DNA from: an uncultured Senegalimassilia sp.
GTDB lineage: Bacteria; Actinomycetota; Coriobacteriia; Coriobacteriales; Eggerthellaceae
Reading direction: 5' to 3'
Length of the DNA: 64,000 nt
NCBI RefSeq assembly: GCF_902464545.1
Contig: NZ_CABQJR010000011.1
Coordinates: forward strand, 3,165-67,164
Shown here: positions 52,276 through 61,897 of the stretch, piece after piece
How the letters are laid out: each line of letters starts with the position of its first letter
How positions within the stretch are numbered: the stretch's first letter is position 1
The notes under the pieces: generated by a model
The model's input: the letters and a program-made list of their open reading frames with translations, nothing else
Told to the model about the DNA's origin: nothing
The model's database searches: none
Translations under genes and position numbers: made by a program

Positions 52276-53043
52276 ATGATCAACGTTGCCGTTTCCGGTT
52301 TTGCCGGACGTATGGGTTCAGCCGTGGTCGATGCCGTCACTGCTGCCGATGATATGCAGGTGACCTGCGGAATCGACCCGCATGGCTCTTCGAAGGTGTT
52401 CGCAGTGTATGAAACGGTCGAGCAGGCCGTGCATGCCGGCGGGTTCGATGTGCTCGTCGATTTTACGCAGCCTTCCGTCGTAGAGGGCAATCTTCGCGTC
52501 GCCCTTGCGGCGGGCATCGATTGCGTGGTGGGTACCACGGGTCTTGCCAACGACAAACTCGAAGAGCTTGCTGCCCTTGCCCCTGAGGGAACCTGCTTGT
52601 TCTATGCCCCGAACTTCACCACCGGCGCCGTGCTCATGATGCAGTTCGCAAAAGCCGCTGCGCCGTTCTTTCCTGAAGCGGAAGTGCTCGAGTTCCACCA
52701 CTGCAACAAGAAGGACGCCCCCTCTGGAACCGCCGTGCGCACGGCGCAGATCATCTCCGAGGCCCGCGACGGCCGTCAAAGCACCGCTCCTGGCAAGGAA
52801 ACCGAGATCGCAGGTTGCGAGGGAGCTCGCGGCGCGTTGGTGGATGGCGTGCCCGTGCACTCGGTGCGCTCTATGGGCTATGTGGCAAGCCAGGAAGTGG
52901 TGTTGGGCTCCATGGGCCAGACCCTTACCATCCGCCACGATTCATGGGATCGCACCTCGTATATGCCCGGCGTGCTGCTGGGCATCCGAAGCGTCGGCGA
53001 CCGACAGGGCCTTATCGTCGGGCTTGAGAACTTCATGGAATAG
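52276..53043 (+). CDS. dapB: 4-hydroxy-tetrahydrodipicolinate reductase
   Basis: 255 aa. Second lysine/diaminopimelate-branch step. NAD(P)H site VSGFAGRMGSAVVDA at the N-terminus, catalytic segment VLEFHHCNKKDAPSGTA (about residue 140) with the His and Lys of the family. ATG 52276 follows AAGGAGG. dapA is downstream beyond a hairpin and its own promoter, reversing the pathway order. Confidence 0.97.
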   Translation: MINVAVSGFAGRMGSAVVDAVTAADDMQVTCGIDPHGSSKVFAVYETVEQAVHAGGFDVLVDFTQPSVVEGNLRVALAAGIDCVVGTTGLANDKLEELAALAPEGTCLFYAPNFTTGAVLMMQFAKAAAPFFPEAEVLEFHHCNKKDAPSGTAVRTAQIISEARDGRQSTAPGKETEIAGCEGARGALVDGVPVHSVRSMGYVASQEVVLGSMGQTLTIRHDSWDRTSYMPGVLLGIRSVGDRQGLIVGLENFME

Positions 53044-53134
53044 CCGCACGCCAAGCTAGTCTTTTGCTGCTTATGGCAGGAATTACCACCTAGGCGGCAA
53101 CATTTGTTTCTTGAGCGTGACAATTTAATGACTT

Positions 53135-53158
53135 CACGGCGCCCTCCGGGGTGCCGTG
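53135..53158 (+). terminator. GC-rich hairpin between dapB and dapA
   Basis: CACGGC (53135-53140) pairs with GCCGTG (53153-53158) with CCC/GGG inside. No U-run. GCATAATATGG right after it offers a TGG-extended -10 (CATAAT, 53160-53165) for dapA. Confidence 0.5.
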
Positions 53159-53234
53159 GCATAATATGGCCAAGTTGCATTTTGCGATTCAGGTGCATGG
53201 TGATGAACCATGCTTGTACAGAAAGGTGCCAACG

Positions 53235-54125
53235 ATGGGAAATCCTCGTTTCGGTCGCATGATTCCGGCCATGGTCACGCCCATGAAGGACAATCTCGAT
53301 CTCGATCTCGATCGTGCTCAGGAGCTTGCTGACCGTTTGGTAAAGGGCGGCGCCGACTCGCTGATCATCAACGGCACCACCGGTGAATCTCCCACGGTGT
53401 TCTATCCGGACAAGATCGAGCTGTTCAAGGCCGTTGTGGCTGCGGTCGATGGCCGTATCCCGGTCATCGCCAACGTCGGCGACAACTGCACGGCGGACAC
53501 GGTCGGCTTCGCAAGCGATGTCGCCAAGCTCGGCGTCGACGGCTTCATGTGCGTCGTACCGTACTACAACAAGCCTCCGCAAGAGGGCTTGTATCAGCAT
53601 TTCAGCACTATTGCGCGTTCGGTTGAGCTGCCGATCATCCTGTACAACATCCCGGGACGTTGCGCGGTGAACATGACCGCGGAAACCTCGCTGCGTCTTG
53701 CGCATGATCTGGATAACGTGGTTGCGATCAAGGAGGCTTCTGGAGACTTCGATCAGGTGAAGGCCATCGTAGAGGGCGCACCCGAGGGCTTCTGCGTATA
53801 CTCCGGCGACGATTCGGCAACCTATGACATTATGAAACTAGGTGGCGTGGGCGTCATCTCCACCATCGGAAACGTTGCTCCTGCTCGAATGAAGGAGATC
53901 GTGGAGCTGTGCGCGGCCGGCAAGTGGGAAGAAGCCGCTGCCGCCAACGAACGCCTCATGCCCCTCATGGAAGGGCTGTTCAAGACAGCGAACCCCATCC
54001 TGGTCAAAGAGGCACTGAAATTGGCCGGTTTCCCGGTAGGCGGAGTGCGCCTACCGCTGGTCGATGCCACTGCCGAGCAGTCCGCCGAGCTTGAGCGCAC
54101 TATGCGCGAGGTCGGCGTCCTGTAG
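53235..54125 (+). CDS. dapA: 4-hydroxy-tetrahydrodipicolinate synthase
   Basis: 296 aa. Condenses pyruvate with aspartate semialdehyde. NGTTGESPTV (about residue 43), the tyrosine in ILYNIPGRC and the Schiff-base lysine in VVAIKEASGDFDQ (about residue 163) are all present. ATG 53235 follows AGAAAGGTG. Earlier in-frame codons are non-homologous. Diaminopimelate is needed for the cell wall. Confidence 0.97.
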   Translation: MGNPRFGRMIPAMVTPMKDNLDLDLDRAQELADRLVKGGADSLIINGTTGESPTVFYPDKIELFKAVVAAVDGRIPVIANVGDNCTADTVGFASDVAKLGVDGFMCVVPYYNKPPQEGLYQHFSTIARSVELPIILYNIPGRCAVNMTAETSLRLAHDLDNVVAIKEASGDFDQVKAIVEGAPEGFCVYSGDDSATYDIMKLGGVGVISTIGNVAPARMKEIVELCAAGKWEEAAAANERLMPLMEGLFKTANPILVKEALKLAGFPVGGVRLPLVDATAEQSAELERTMREVGVL

Positions 54126-54135
54126 CCAGGATACG

Positions 54136-54169
54136 CAGCAGGGTCGCTTCAATCCATGCGGCCCTGCTG
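54136..54169 (+). terminator. Hairpin between dapA and rnj
   Basis: CAGCAGGGTCGC (54136-54147) pairs with GCGGCCCTGCTG (54158-54169), one wobble. No U-run. It could end dapA or lie in the rnj leader, a target for RNase J itself. Confidence 0.5.
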
Positions 54170-54195
54170 TATGTTGGCAGTAAGGAAATCAATAC

Positions 54196-56043
54196 ATGGA
54201 ACAAAACGAACAGCGCCCGAAGCGCAACGGTGATGTGCGCCCTGAGAACAGCGGCAAAAGCACGCAGACGGTCAAGCACGTCAAGCTTGACCTTGAGCGT
54301 CCCAAGCTCACGAAAGAGGGCAACGCCGATCAGGGCCGTAAGCGTCCGCGTTCCCGCAAGCGCTCCTTCGACTCCTCGAAAAAAGACCGTGGAGCCACGC
54401 TGAAGATCATCCCGCTCGGCGGCCTTGACGCCATCGGCAAGAACATGACCGTGTTCGAGTGCAAGGGCGACATGGTGCTCGACGATGCTGGCCTCATGTT
54501 TCCCGACGACAATCATCCCGGCGTAGATCTTATCCTTCCGGATTATACCTACGTGCTCCAGCATGCTGATAAACTGCGGGGCATCGTGATCACGCACGGC
54601 CATGAGGATCATACGGGTTCCTTGCCTTATCTGATCAAGGACCTGGATCGTCAGGTGCCCATCTACGGTACGAAGATGACATTGGGCCTGATCGAGGGCA
54701 AGTTCAAAGAGCATCGGATCAAAAACGCCAAGCTTGTGGAAATCAAGCCGGGCGACAAGGTGAACCTCGGCTGCATCACGGCCGAGTTCTTCGCCGTGAA
54801 CCACTCCATCCCTGGTGCCGTGGGCGTCTTTTTCCGCAGCCCTGCAGGCAACGTGCTGCACACGGGCGACTTCAAGCTTGACCAAACCCCCATCGACGGC
54901 GTACATACCGATTTCGGCGCGCTTGCACGTTTCGCCGAAGAGGGTGTTGACTTGATGATGTCGGATTCCACGAACGCCACCAACCCAAACTTCACGCCCA
55001 GCGAGGCGGAAGTCGGAAAGGAGCTTCAGCGCATCATCGCGCAGGCAAAGGGCCGCGTCATCATCGCGTCGTTCGCCAGCCACATCCATCGCCTGCAGCA
55101 GATCTGCGATGCCGCCGTGGCAAACGGGCGCAAGGTGGTCGTCACCGGACGCTCCATGGTGCAGAACACCGATATCGCACGCAAGCTGGGATATTTAAAG
55201 ATCTCCGACCAGGACATCATCGATGCATACGACCTGAAGGGAATCCCGCCCGAGCAGGTGGTCATCATGTGCACGGGCAGCCAGGGCGAGCCGCTGTCGG
55301 CATTGGCCCGTATCGCAGCAGGCGAGCATAAGACCATCGATATGGAAGCGGGAGACACCGTCATCATCTCGGCAACGCCGGTTCCCGGTAACGAAAAGGC
55401 CGTCACGAAGGTGGTCAACTCCTTGGCCAAGATCGGCGCCGATGTGTATGACAAGTCTCGTGCCCGCGTGCATGTGTCGGGTCATGCATCGGCAGAGGAG
55501 CTGAAGATCATGTTGACCATCGTGCAGCCCAAGGCTTTCATGCCGGTGCACGGCGAGGCCACGCATCTTCGCGCTCATGCTCGTTTGGCGGAAGCCGTCG
55601 GCGTTCCCGCAGAAAACGTCTTCATTTGCGAGAACGGTGAGAGCCTGGAACTGTCCACGAAGGGCGTCAAGCATGGCGAGTTCGTTCAGTCCGGCATCGT
55701 TTTGGTCGACGGCCTGTCGGTCGGCGATACCTCCGAGCAGGTGCTCGAAGAGCGCACGGCGCTTTCCGCTCAGGGCTTCGCTGCCATCGCGGCGGCGGTT
55801 TCCGGCCGCAAGAAGGCCGTTGCCGGCAATGTTCAAGTCGAGATGCATGGCATAACCGGCGGAGACGATGGCTATCTGGTCCAGGAGTGCGAGAAGTGCG
55901 TCAAAAACGCGCTGACCCGGGCGTTGTCCAAGGGTGCTTCGGGTAAGGAGCTCAAGAAGGCCGCCCGCGATGCTCTGCTTTCCCTGCTTTGGGAGCGCAC
56001 GAAAACCCGTCCCATGACGGTGGTGAACCTGCTGGACATCTAG
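54196..56043 (+). CDS. rnj: Ribonuclease J
   Basis: 615 aa, beta-CASP metallo-beta-lactamase with 5'-3' exo- and endonuclease activity, central to mRNA decay where RNase E is absent or auxiliary. A basic extension of about 65 residues (RPRSRKRSFDSSKKDRG) precedes the core, common in actinobacteria. Metal site ITHGHEDHTGSLPYL (about residue 133). The beta-CASP insert with IASFASHIHRLQQI and the C-terminal domain are complete. ATG 54196 follows AAGGAAA. Confidence 0.95.
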   Translation: MEQNEQRPKRNGDVRPENSGKSTQTVKHVKLDLERPKLTKEGNADQGRKRPRSRKRSFDSSKKDRGATLKIIPLGGLDAIGKNMTVFECKGDMVLDDAGLMFPDDNHPGVDLILPDYTYVLQHADKLRGIVITHGHEDHTGSLPYLIKDLDRQVPIYGTKMTLGLIEGKFKEHRIKNAKLVEIKPGDKVNLGCITAEFFAVNHSIPGAVGVFFRSPAGNVLHTGDFKLDQTPIDGVHTDFGALARFAEEGVDLMMSDSTNATNPNFTPSEAEVGKELQRIIAQAKGRVIIASFASHIHRLQQICDAAVANGRKVVVTGRSMVQNTDIARKLGYLKISDQDIIDAYDLKGIPPEQVVIMCTGSQGEPLSALARIAAGEHKTIDMEAGDTVIISATPVPGNEKAVTKVVNSLAKIGADVYDKSRARVHVSGHASAEELKIMLTIVQPKAFMPVHGEATHLRAHARLAEAVGVPAENVFICENGESLELSTKGVKHGEFVQSGIVLVDGLSVGDTSEQVLEERTALSAQGFAAIAAAVSGRKKAVAGNVQVEMHGITGGDDGYLVQECEKCVKNALTRALSKGASGKELKKAARDALLSLLWERTKTRPMTVVNLLDI

Positions 56044-56069
56044 CATCGCCGCACACAAGAATCTGTTCA

Positions 56070-56103
56070 CGAGCACCTGCGTTGCATTGCGCGCAGGTGC
56101 TCG
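56070..56103 (+). terminator. Hairpin between rnj and ftsK
   Basis: CGAGCACCTGCG (56070-56081) pairs perfectly with CGCAGGTGCTCG (56092-56103). No U-run follows. Confidence 0.55.
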
Positions 56104-56149
56104 CTTGCTCGCACAACTGCTGAAACGCTTTAGCACGAAAGGGGAGGGC

Positions 56150-58630
56150 GTGGCCCGAACTGCTTCGAACAAATCAACCTCATCTAAAAAGGCCGCCGGC
56201 AAATCCAAAGCCGCAAGCCCTGCGCAGAAACGCGCTGCCAAACAGGCCGCCTCGGCTCCCGCTCAACCGCAGATCCTCGATGAGCGCACCAAGCGCGACA
56301 TCACCGGTGTTGCCGTAACGTTGTTGGGCATCGTTTTGTTCGTCGCCGCTGTCGTTCCCACCGATGCGCTCATCACCTCCTTCGTGTCACAGCTTTTGCA
56401 TCTGTGCTTGGGTATCGGCGCGTACCTGCTGCCGTTTTTCCTGGTGGCAATCGGGGCAAGCTTTCTCGTACGCATCGACAAGGAGGGCGTCCCTCTGCGT
56501 GTTTCAGTGGGTTTGGCCATGTTGTTCGTTGCGGTGCTTTCCCTGTTAGCGCTGTTCACGCCCGAAGCTGCCCCTGATGCTACGGACAACCTGTTCTTGG
56601 CTGATCAGCTTTCCGCGCGCGGGGGCTATATCGGTGCGGGCATCGCATGGTGCGGCCTGACGTTGTTCGGCAAGGTGATATCGGCAATCGTGTTGTTCGG
56701 CCTTGCGATCGCCGGGTTGATCGTCATCGGCTTCTCCATATCCAGCATCGTAGAGAAGCTGCGCACGCTGGCTGCAGCTCGAGAAGAAGCCGACGAGCGC
56801 GAGCATGGCGTGGTCCCGCCGCCAGCCTTCACCAGGGTTTCCCGCCCGAAGGCGAAAGCCGTTAACGAAGCTGAGCTCGCTGAGCTCGAAACCGCTAAAA
56901 CCCAAACGCTCAAGCAGTCTGCGCCTTCGAATCGCCGACACGGCAGCGCCGTCGCATCCGCAGCGGTTGACGCTGCTGGTAAGGACGCGAACAACGCACC
57001 TGAAACCATCACGCGTAAACTAGGGCGCCGCAAGCCTATTGAGCGTGCTGCTGCGCCGACCATGCCGAAAAAGCCTTCTAAGGCGGCCACGCCGGTTGCC
57101 ACTCCACGCCCCGAGCAGGGTTTCGAACTTCCGCCGTTCGATCTTCTTGCCACGTCAACCGATCCAGAAAAGGACCTGGCGACCGATTCGGAGCTTCAGG
57201 AAACCGGCGCCTGCCTGCAAGAAACGCTTGAAGACTTCAATATCATGGCCAAGGTGGTGGGCTGGGTTGCCGGTCCGACGGTCACCTTGTTCAAAGTGGA
57301 CCTTCCGGCAGGCGTGCGCGTCAGCCGCGTGACTGCGCTTGAAGACGATATCGCGTTGGCGCTCGCCGCGCCCGGCGTGCGCATCTTCGCGCCTATTCCC
57401 GGTACCAATTACGTCGGCATCGAGGTGCCTAACCGTACTCGCCAGACAGTACTGCTCGGCGATGTCATCAAGGACGCAGCCCCCGGTCCTTTGCAGATCG
57501 CTATCGGCAAGGACGTCGAGGGTCACTGCATCGTTTCCGACCTTGCGAAGATGCCCCATCTGCTTATCGGCGGCACCACTGGTTCCGGTAAGTCGGTCTC
57601 CATCAACGCGATGATCATGTCCATCCTCATGCGGGCAACTCCGTCCGAGGTGCGTTTCATCATGATCGACCCGAAGCGCGTCGAGTTCACGCCCTATAAC
57701 GGCATCCCGCATCTGTATGTTCCCGTTGTCACCGAGCCGAAGGAAGCGGCAAGCGCCTTGAGCTGGGGCGTTGCGGAAATGGAACGACGTTTGAAGGTGT
57801 TTTCGAAGGTCGGCGCACGAAACATCGGCCAGTACAATGCCAAGGTGCAGGCAGCTCAGGCTGAAGCGAAGGCCGCTCAGGAAACAGGGGAGGAGCTGCC
57901 TGAAAACGAGCTTGGCGACGAGCTGCCCTATATCGTCATCATCATCGATGAGCTTGCCGACCTTATGATGAACGTCGGCAAGGAGGTCGAGTTCTCCATC
58001 AGCCGCATTGCCCAGTTGGCGCGCGCGGCAGGCATTCACCTGATCGTTGCCACTCAGCGTCCTTCCACCAACGTGGTCACAGGACTTATCAAGGCAAACA
58101 TCACGAACCGCATCGCTTTCAACGTGGCAAGCGGCATCGACAGCCGCGTTATCTTGGATACGCCGGGCGCGGAAAACCTTATCGGCCTGGGCGACCTGCT
58201 TCTCAGCAAGCCCGAATACGCCAAGCCCATGCGTATCCAGGGTTGCTATGTGTCCGAAGATGAGATCAACGCGGTTGTGGAGAAGTTGCGCAGTCAGGGC
58301 GAGCCGGAGTACCATTCCGAGATCTTATCCACCAATCTAATCACATTGGGATCGTGCCCCTCGGATGCCAGCGGCGGCACCTGCGCCGATGACGATCCGC
58401 TCATTTGGGAGGCGGCCGAGTTGGTGGTGTCCAGCGGCTTGGGTTCCACGTCCAATATCCAGCGTCGCCTCAAAGTGGGATACTCCCGCGCCGGGCGTAT
58501 AATGGATATGTTGGAAGATAAGGGCGTCGTCGGTCCTCCGAACGGCAGCAAGCCCAGAGAAGTGCTCGTCGATGCCATGGAGCTTGAAACGCTCAAAGCG
58601 TTCGAGCAACATGACGGCGACAATCAATAA
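56150..58630 (+). CDS. ftsK: DNA translocase FtsK
   Basis: 826 aa. A basic N-terminus, four transmembrane helices (about 45-200), a variable Pro/Lys/Ala linker, then the RecA-like motor with P-loop GGTTGSGKSVSINAM (about residue 474) and Walker B IVIIIDELADLMM, and a C-terminal winged-helix gamma domain (STSNIQRRLKVGYSRAGRIM) that reads polar sequences. It pumps chromosome ends through the septum. GTG 56150 follows GGGGAGG; the longer frame starting 63 bases earlier overlaps the hairpin. Confidence 0.96.
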   Translation: MARTASNKSTSSKKAAGKSKAASPAQKRAAKQAASAPAQPQILDERTKRDITGVAVTLLGIVLFVAAVVPTDALITSFVSQLLHLCLGIGAYLLPFFLVAIGASFLVRIDKEGVPLRVSVGLAMLFVAVLSLLALFTPEAAPDATDNLFLADQLSARGGYIGAGIAWCGLTLFGKVISAIVLFGLAIAGLIVIGFSISSIVEKLRTLAAAREEADEREHGVVPPPAFTRVSRPKAKAVNEAELAELETAKTQTLKQSAPSNRRHGSAVASAAVDAAGKDANNAPETITRKLGRRKPIERAAAPTMPKKPSKAATPVATPRPEQGFELPPFDLLATSTDPEKDLATDSELQETGACLQETLEDFNIMAKVVGWVAGPTVTLFKVDLPAGVRVSRVTALEDDIALALAAPGVRIFAPIPGTNYVGIEVPNRTRQTVLLGDVIKDAAPGPLQIAIGKDVEGHCIVSDLAKMPHLLIGGTTGSGKSVSINAMIMSILMRATPSEVRFIMIDPKRVEFTPYNGIPHLYVPVVTEPKEAASALSWGVAEMERRLKVFSKVGARNIGQYNAKVQAAQAEAKAAQETGEELPENELGDELPYIVIIIDELADLMMNVGKEVEFSISRIAQLARAAGIHLIVATQRPSTNVVTGLIKANITNRIAFNVASGIDSRVILDTPGAENLIGLGDLLLSKPEYAKPMRIQGCYVSEDEINAVVEKLRSQGEPEYHSEILSTNLITLGSCPSDASGGTCADDDPLIWEAAELVVSSGLGSTSNIQRRLKVGYSRAGRIMDMLEDKGVVGPPNGSKPREVLVDAMELETLKAFEQHDGDNQ

Positions 58631-58639
58631 GGAGAAGGC

Positions 58640-60025
58640 ATGGGCCAGGTTTCATTCGGCACCGTATTGCGCGAAGCGCGTGAGCGGAAGGGCTACGACG
58701 TGCAGTCGGCCGCTCGTCGGCTGCGCATCCGCCCCGACATCCTCCGCGCCCTCGAGAATAATGATTTTTCCCGTTTGCCTGCGCGAGGCTATACGCGCAA
58801 CATGGTGAACGCATATGCGAAGCTGGTCGGTCTCAACCCTGCCGACATCACGCGTATGTATCTCGATGATGCATACGCCTACCAGGTTGGACGCACCCGT
58901 GGCGAATCCGATTCGCCTGCGCATGTTTCGGGTCGTAGGTCGGTGTCGCGCGGCGACGGGCGTCATGATGGTCGTGGGCAAGGTTCGCAGCGCTCATCGC
59001 GCTACAGTGAAGACCGCTCCGGCGATGGTCGTCGTTCGCAGCGTACCCAGCGAGGTCAGCGCCAGGGCACCCAACGCATGCCGCGTCGTGAGCAGCAGCC
59101 GCAACGAGAATATCGCGAGTTGCTTGCTTCGCGAGCGGCACGCGCCGAGAACGAAAGCCGTCGCTCCAACCATTTCGGCGGCGCTGTCACCACGCAGTTC
59201 ACCAATTTCTATTCCGGTTCGCAGAACAATGCGGGTCGCGGGATGCAAGCGCGATTGCCCTATGTCGCGGTCATCGTGGTCATCTTGCTGCTGCTCGTCA
59301 TCATCGTGGCGCTTGCATTTGGAAACCGCGGTGCGGCCTCCACGCAAGACGTGGCGAAGGTCCCCATTACCGGCGTCACCGACACCTCGGCGGATGGCAG
59401 CGGCGTCACCCAGGAGAACCCAAACAACAGCAACAGCGGCAACAACAGCAACGATTCGGAATCCAAGGCATCTTCAACGGAAACCGTGCCTACAAGCGTA
59501 AAGGTGGAGTACAAGTTGGCCAAGGGCCAGCAAGCTTACGTCGTCATCACGGAGGATGGACAGGCGACCGAGCAGATGCTCACCGGACCGGTAGATACAA
59601 CGGTCGACGTCTCTGGCACCTGGAGCTTGGCTACCTGGGTCTCGTCCGGCTTTACCGTCACCATGGACGGCAAAGAGGTTGAATTCACCAGCGATGCGAC
59701 CACGGGCATGCCCACGGCCACGGTGAACTTCAAGGATTACCTTGCCTCTTGGGCGAAAGACCATCCTGACGTGAAGGTCGAGGGGCTTGATAGCTCCAGC
59801 ACCTCCTCGAGCAACACTGGGTCTACCTCGTCCACTACGAACTCGGCATCAAGCGGTCTCTCGTCGCAGTCGGCTACCGGCACCGGTTCGTCGGTCGGTT
59901 CTTCGACGTCATCGACGGGAACCGGGTCGGCCAGCACCTCCGGCACCGGTTCTACCACAACGAGCGGCACCGGATCCGGCACAACGGGAACCCAGTACTC
60001 GTCATCAACGTATTCGTCTTACTAG
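58640..60025 (+). CDS. rodZ: RodZ-like helix-turn-helix membrane protein with Ser/Thr/Gly tail
   Basis: 461 aa. N-terminal Xre-type HTH (FGTVLREARERKGYDVQSAA, about 6-70), a long Arg/Gln/Ser-rich basic linker (about 90-200), one transmembrane helix (about 206-228), an outer DUF4115-like beta domain (about 280-380), and a low-complexity Ser/Thr/Gly end of about 75 residues. RodZ links cell shape and wall growth; where MreB is absent the role shifts, and mreB is not in the window. ATG follows AAGGAGAAGG, 9 bases after ftsK. Confidence 0.88.
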   Translation: MGQVSFGTVLREARERKGYDVQSAARRLRIRPDILRALENNDFSRLPARGYTRNMVNAYAKLVGLNPADITRMYLDDAYAYQVGRTRGESDSPAHVSGRRSVSRGDGRHDGRGQGSQRSSRYSEDRSGDGRRSQRTQRGQRQGTQRMPRREQQPQREYRELLASRAARAENESRRSNHFGGAVTTQFTNFYSGSQNNAGRGMQARLPYVAVIVVILLLLVIIVALAFGNRGAASTQDVAKVPITGVTDTSADGSGVTQENPNNSNSGNNSNDSESKASSTETVPTSVKVEYKLAKGQQAYVVITEDGQATEQMLTGPVDTTVDVSGTWSLATWVSSGFTVTMDGKEVEFTSDATTGMPTATVNFKDYLASWAKDHPDVKVEGLDSSSTSSSNTGSTSSTTNSASSGLSSQSATGTGSSVGSSTSSTGTGSASTSGTGSTTTSGTGSGTTGTQYSSSTYSSY

Positions 60026-60041
60026 TTGAAAGGCAAACATC

Positions 60042-60539
60042 ATGGCCAAGGAATCTAGCTTCGATGTAGTGTCCACCGTCGATATGCAGGAAATCGACAA
60101 TGCATATCAGCAAGCGAAGAAGGAGCTGACGCAGCGCTACGACCTGAAAGGCTCCGGCGCCGAGCTGTCGCTCGACAAGCAGAAGAAGACCATCACGGTG
60201 GCGGCTCCTGCCGATTTCGTGGCTCGCCAGGTGATCGATATCATGGGCAGCAAGCTCATCAAGCGAGGCATCGATCTGGCCGCCGTCAAATGGGGCGACC
60301 CTCAAGCGGCTACCGGTCAAAGCGTGCGTCAGACGGCAACCATCGTTGAAGGCATCGACAAGGAAACGGCCGGCAAGATCAACAAGGATATCAAGGCGCA
60401 AAAGCTCAAGGTGAAGGTCACCATCGAAGGCGATAAGCTGCGTGTCTCCTCCGCTTCCCGCGATACGCTTCAAGAGGTTATCGCATTCTTGAAGGGCCAG
60501 GATTACGGCCAGCCGCTCCAGTACGTTAACTATCGCTAA
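60042..60539 (+). CDS. yajQ: YajQ family nucleotide-binding protein
   Basis: 165 aa, UPF0234. Typical opening SSFDVVSTVDMQEIDNA and QRYDLKGSGAELSLDKQ; two ferredoxin-like repeats. Some members bind cyclic di-GMP, but the role here is not known. ATG follows GAAAGG, 16 bases after rodZ. Confidence 0.95.
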   Translation: MAKESSFDVVSTVDMQEIDNAYQQAKKELTQRYDLKGSGAELSLDKQKKTITVAAPADFVARQVIDIMGSKLIKRGIDLAAVKWGDPQAATGQSVRQTATIVEGIDKETAGKINKDIKAQKLKVKVTIEGDKLRVSSASRDTLQEVIAFLKGQDYGQPLQYVNYR

Positions 60540-60547
60540 GGATTTCC

Positions 60548-61894
60548 GTGGAAACCGAAAACGTGTTTGAAATCGAGAGCCCTCGCGTCGCATTCGTCAC
60601 CATGGGCTGCGCGAAAAACGAGGTAGATACCCAGCGCATGCAATCGCAGCTCAGCCGTCGCGGCTTCGTGATCGAGCAAGATCCTGTAGCCGCCGACGCC
60701 GTGGTGGTGAACACCTGCTCGTTCATCCAAAGCGCCACCGAGGAAAGCCTTGAAGCCATCTTCGAGGTTGCGGGCATGCCCAACGTGGCTGCGGGCGCTG
60801 CGCTCATCGTCGCCGGCTGCATGCCCGCTCGTTACGGGCAAGACCTGGAATCCGAGCTTTCCGAGGCCTCCGCATTCGTTCCGTGCAGCAAGGAAGACGA
60901 TATCGTTCAGGTCATCGCCCAGGCGCTTGACATTGATGAGGCGCACCTGGAGCGCATGAAGGCCGCCATGCTCGGAGCCGTGCCCGAAGGCGCAATCGCA
61001 ATCAATGGCTCGCGTGCCGTTTCGGCTTACGTGAAGATTTCGGATGGATGCGACCGCTTCTGCTCGTATTGCACCATTCCCTATATTCGCGGCAGGTATC
61101 ACAGCTTCGACTACGAAACCGTACGCGCGGATGTGGCCGATCGCGTGTCTGAAGGGGTTAAGGAAATCGTCCTGATCGCTCAGGATACGGGGCGCTGGGG
61201 TCAGGACTTCGAGGATGCTTCAAGCCTGGCATGGCTTGTGGGCACGCTTGCTGATGAATTCGCCGATACCTGGTTCCGCGTCATGTACATCCAGCCCGAG
61301 GGAATCACCGACGAGCTGCTGCACACCGTAGCCGAGCATGACAATATCTGCTCATATTTCGACATCCCGCTTCAGCATGTTCAGCCGAGCATCCTGAAGG
61401 CCATGCATCGCAAGGGATCGCGCGAAGAATATGAATCGCTGGTGGAACGCATTCGCCGCATCGTCCCCGAGGTAACGCTGCGCACTACGCTTATCGCTGG
61501 TTTTCCTGGCGAAACCGAAGAGGACTTCGACGAGCTTTGCGATTTCGTTGAAGAGGGCTTTTTCGATTACATCGGCGTGTTCGCGTACTCGCGTGAAGAG
61601 GGAACCCGTGCATACGATCTGTCTGATCAGATCGATGACGATGAGAAGGCTTACCGTGCGCAACGGTTGCGCGACCTTGCGGACGATGTTTGTACGCCGC
61701 TTGTCGCCTCCCGCGTCGGGAAAACCATGGACGTGCTCGTCGAAGGCAGGGAAGAGGATGGCCAGCTGTTCGGCCGCGCGATGTGCCAAGCCCCCGAAGT
61801 CGATGGCGTAACCTATGTCGACAACGGCGAGCCGGGCGATATCGTCCGAGCCACCATAACCGATACGCTGTTGTATGAAATGGAAGGCGAATAG
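60548..61894 (+). CDS. rimO: Ribosomal protein S12 methylthiotransferase RimO
   Basis: 448 aa radical SAM enzyme that modifies an aspartate of S12. MTTase cluster cysteines in TMGCAKNEVDTQRM, NTCSFIQSATEES and VAGCMPARYG; radical SAM motif CDRFCSYCTIPYIRGRYHS; C-terminal TRAM domain. Substrate assignment rests on GCAKNEVD and CDRFCSYCTIP, which match RimO. GTG 60548 follows AAGGA, 8 bases after yajQ. Confidence 0.96.
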   Translation: METENVFEIESPRVAFVTMGCAKNEVDTQRMQSQLSRRGFVIEQDPVAADAVVVNTCSFIQSATEESLEAIFEVAGMPNVAAGAALIVAGCMPARYGQDLESELSEASAFVPCSKEDDIVQVIAQALDIDEAHLERMKAAMLGAVPEGAIAINGSRAVSAYVKISDGCDRFCSYCTIPYIRGRYHSFDYETVRADVADRVSEGVKEIVLIAQDTGRWGQDFEDASSLAWLVGTLADEFADTWFRVMYIQPEGITDELLHTVAEHDNICSYFDIPLQHVQPSILKAMHRKGSREEYESLVERIRRIVPEVTLRTTLIAGFPGETEEDFDELCDFVEEGFFDYIGVFAYSREEGTRAYDLSDQIDDDEKAYRAQRLRDLADDVCTPLVASRVGKTMDVLVEGREEDGQLFGRAMCQAPEVDGVTYVDNGEPGDIVRATITDTLLYEMEGE

Positions 61895-61897
61895 CCC

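Noticed and set aside
59800..60020. Repeat array or CRISPR-like pattern
   Set aside because: This is the Ser/Thr/Gly-coding end of rodZ; units are irregular and there are no spacers.
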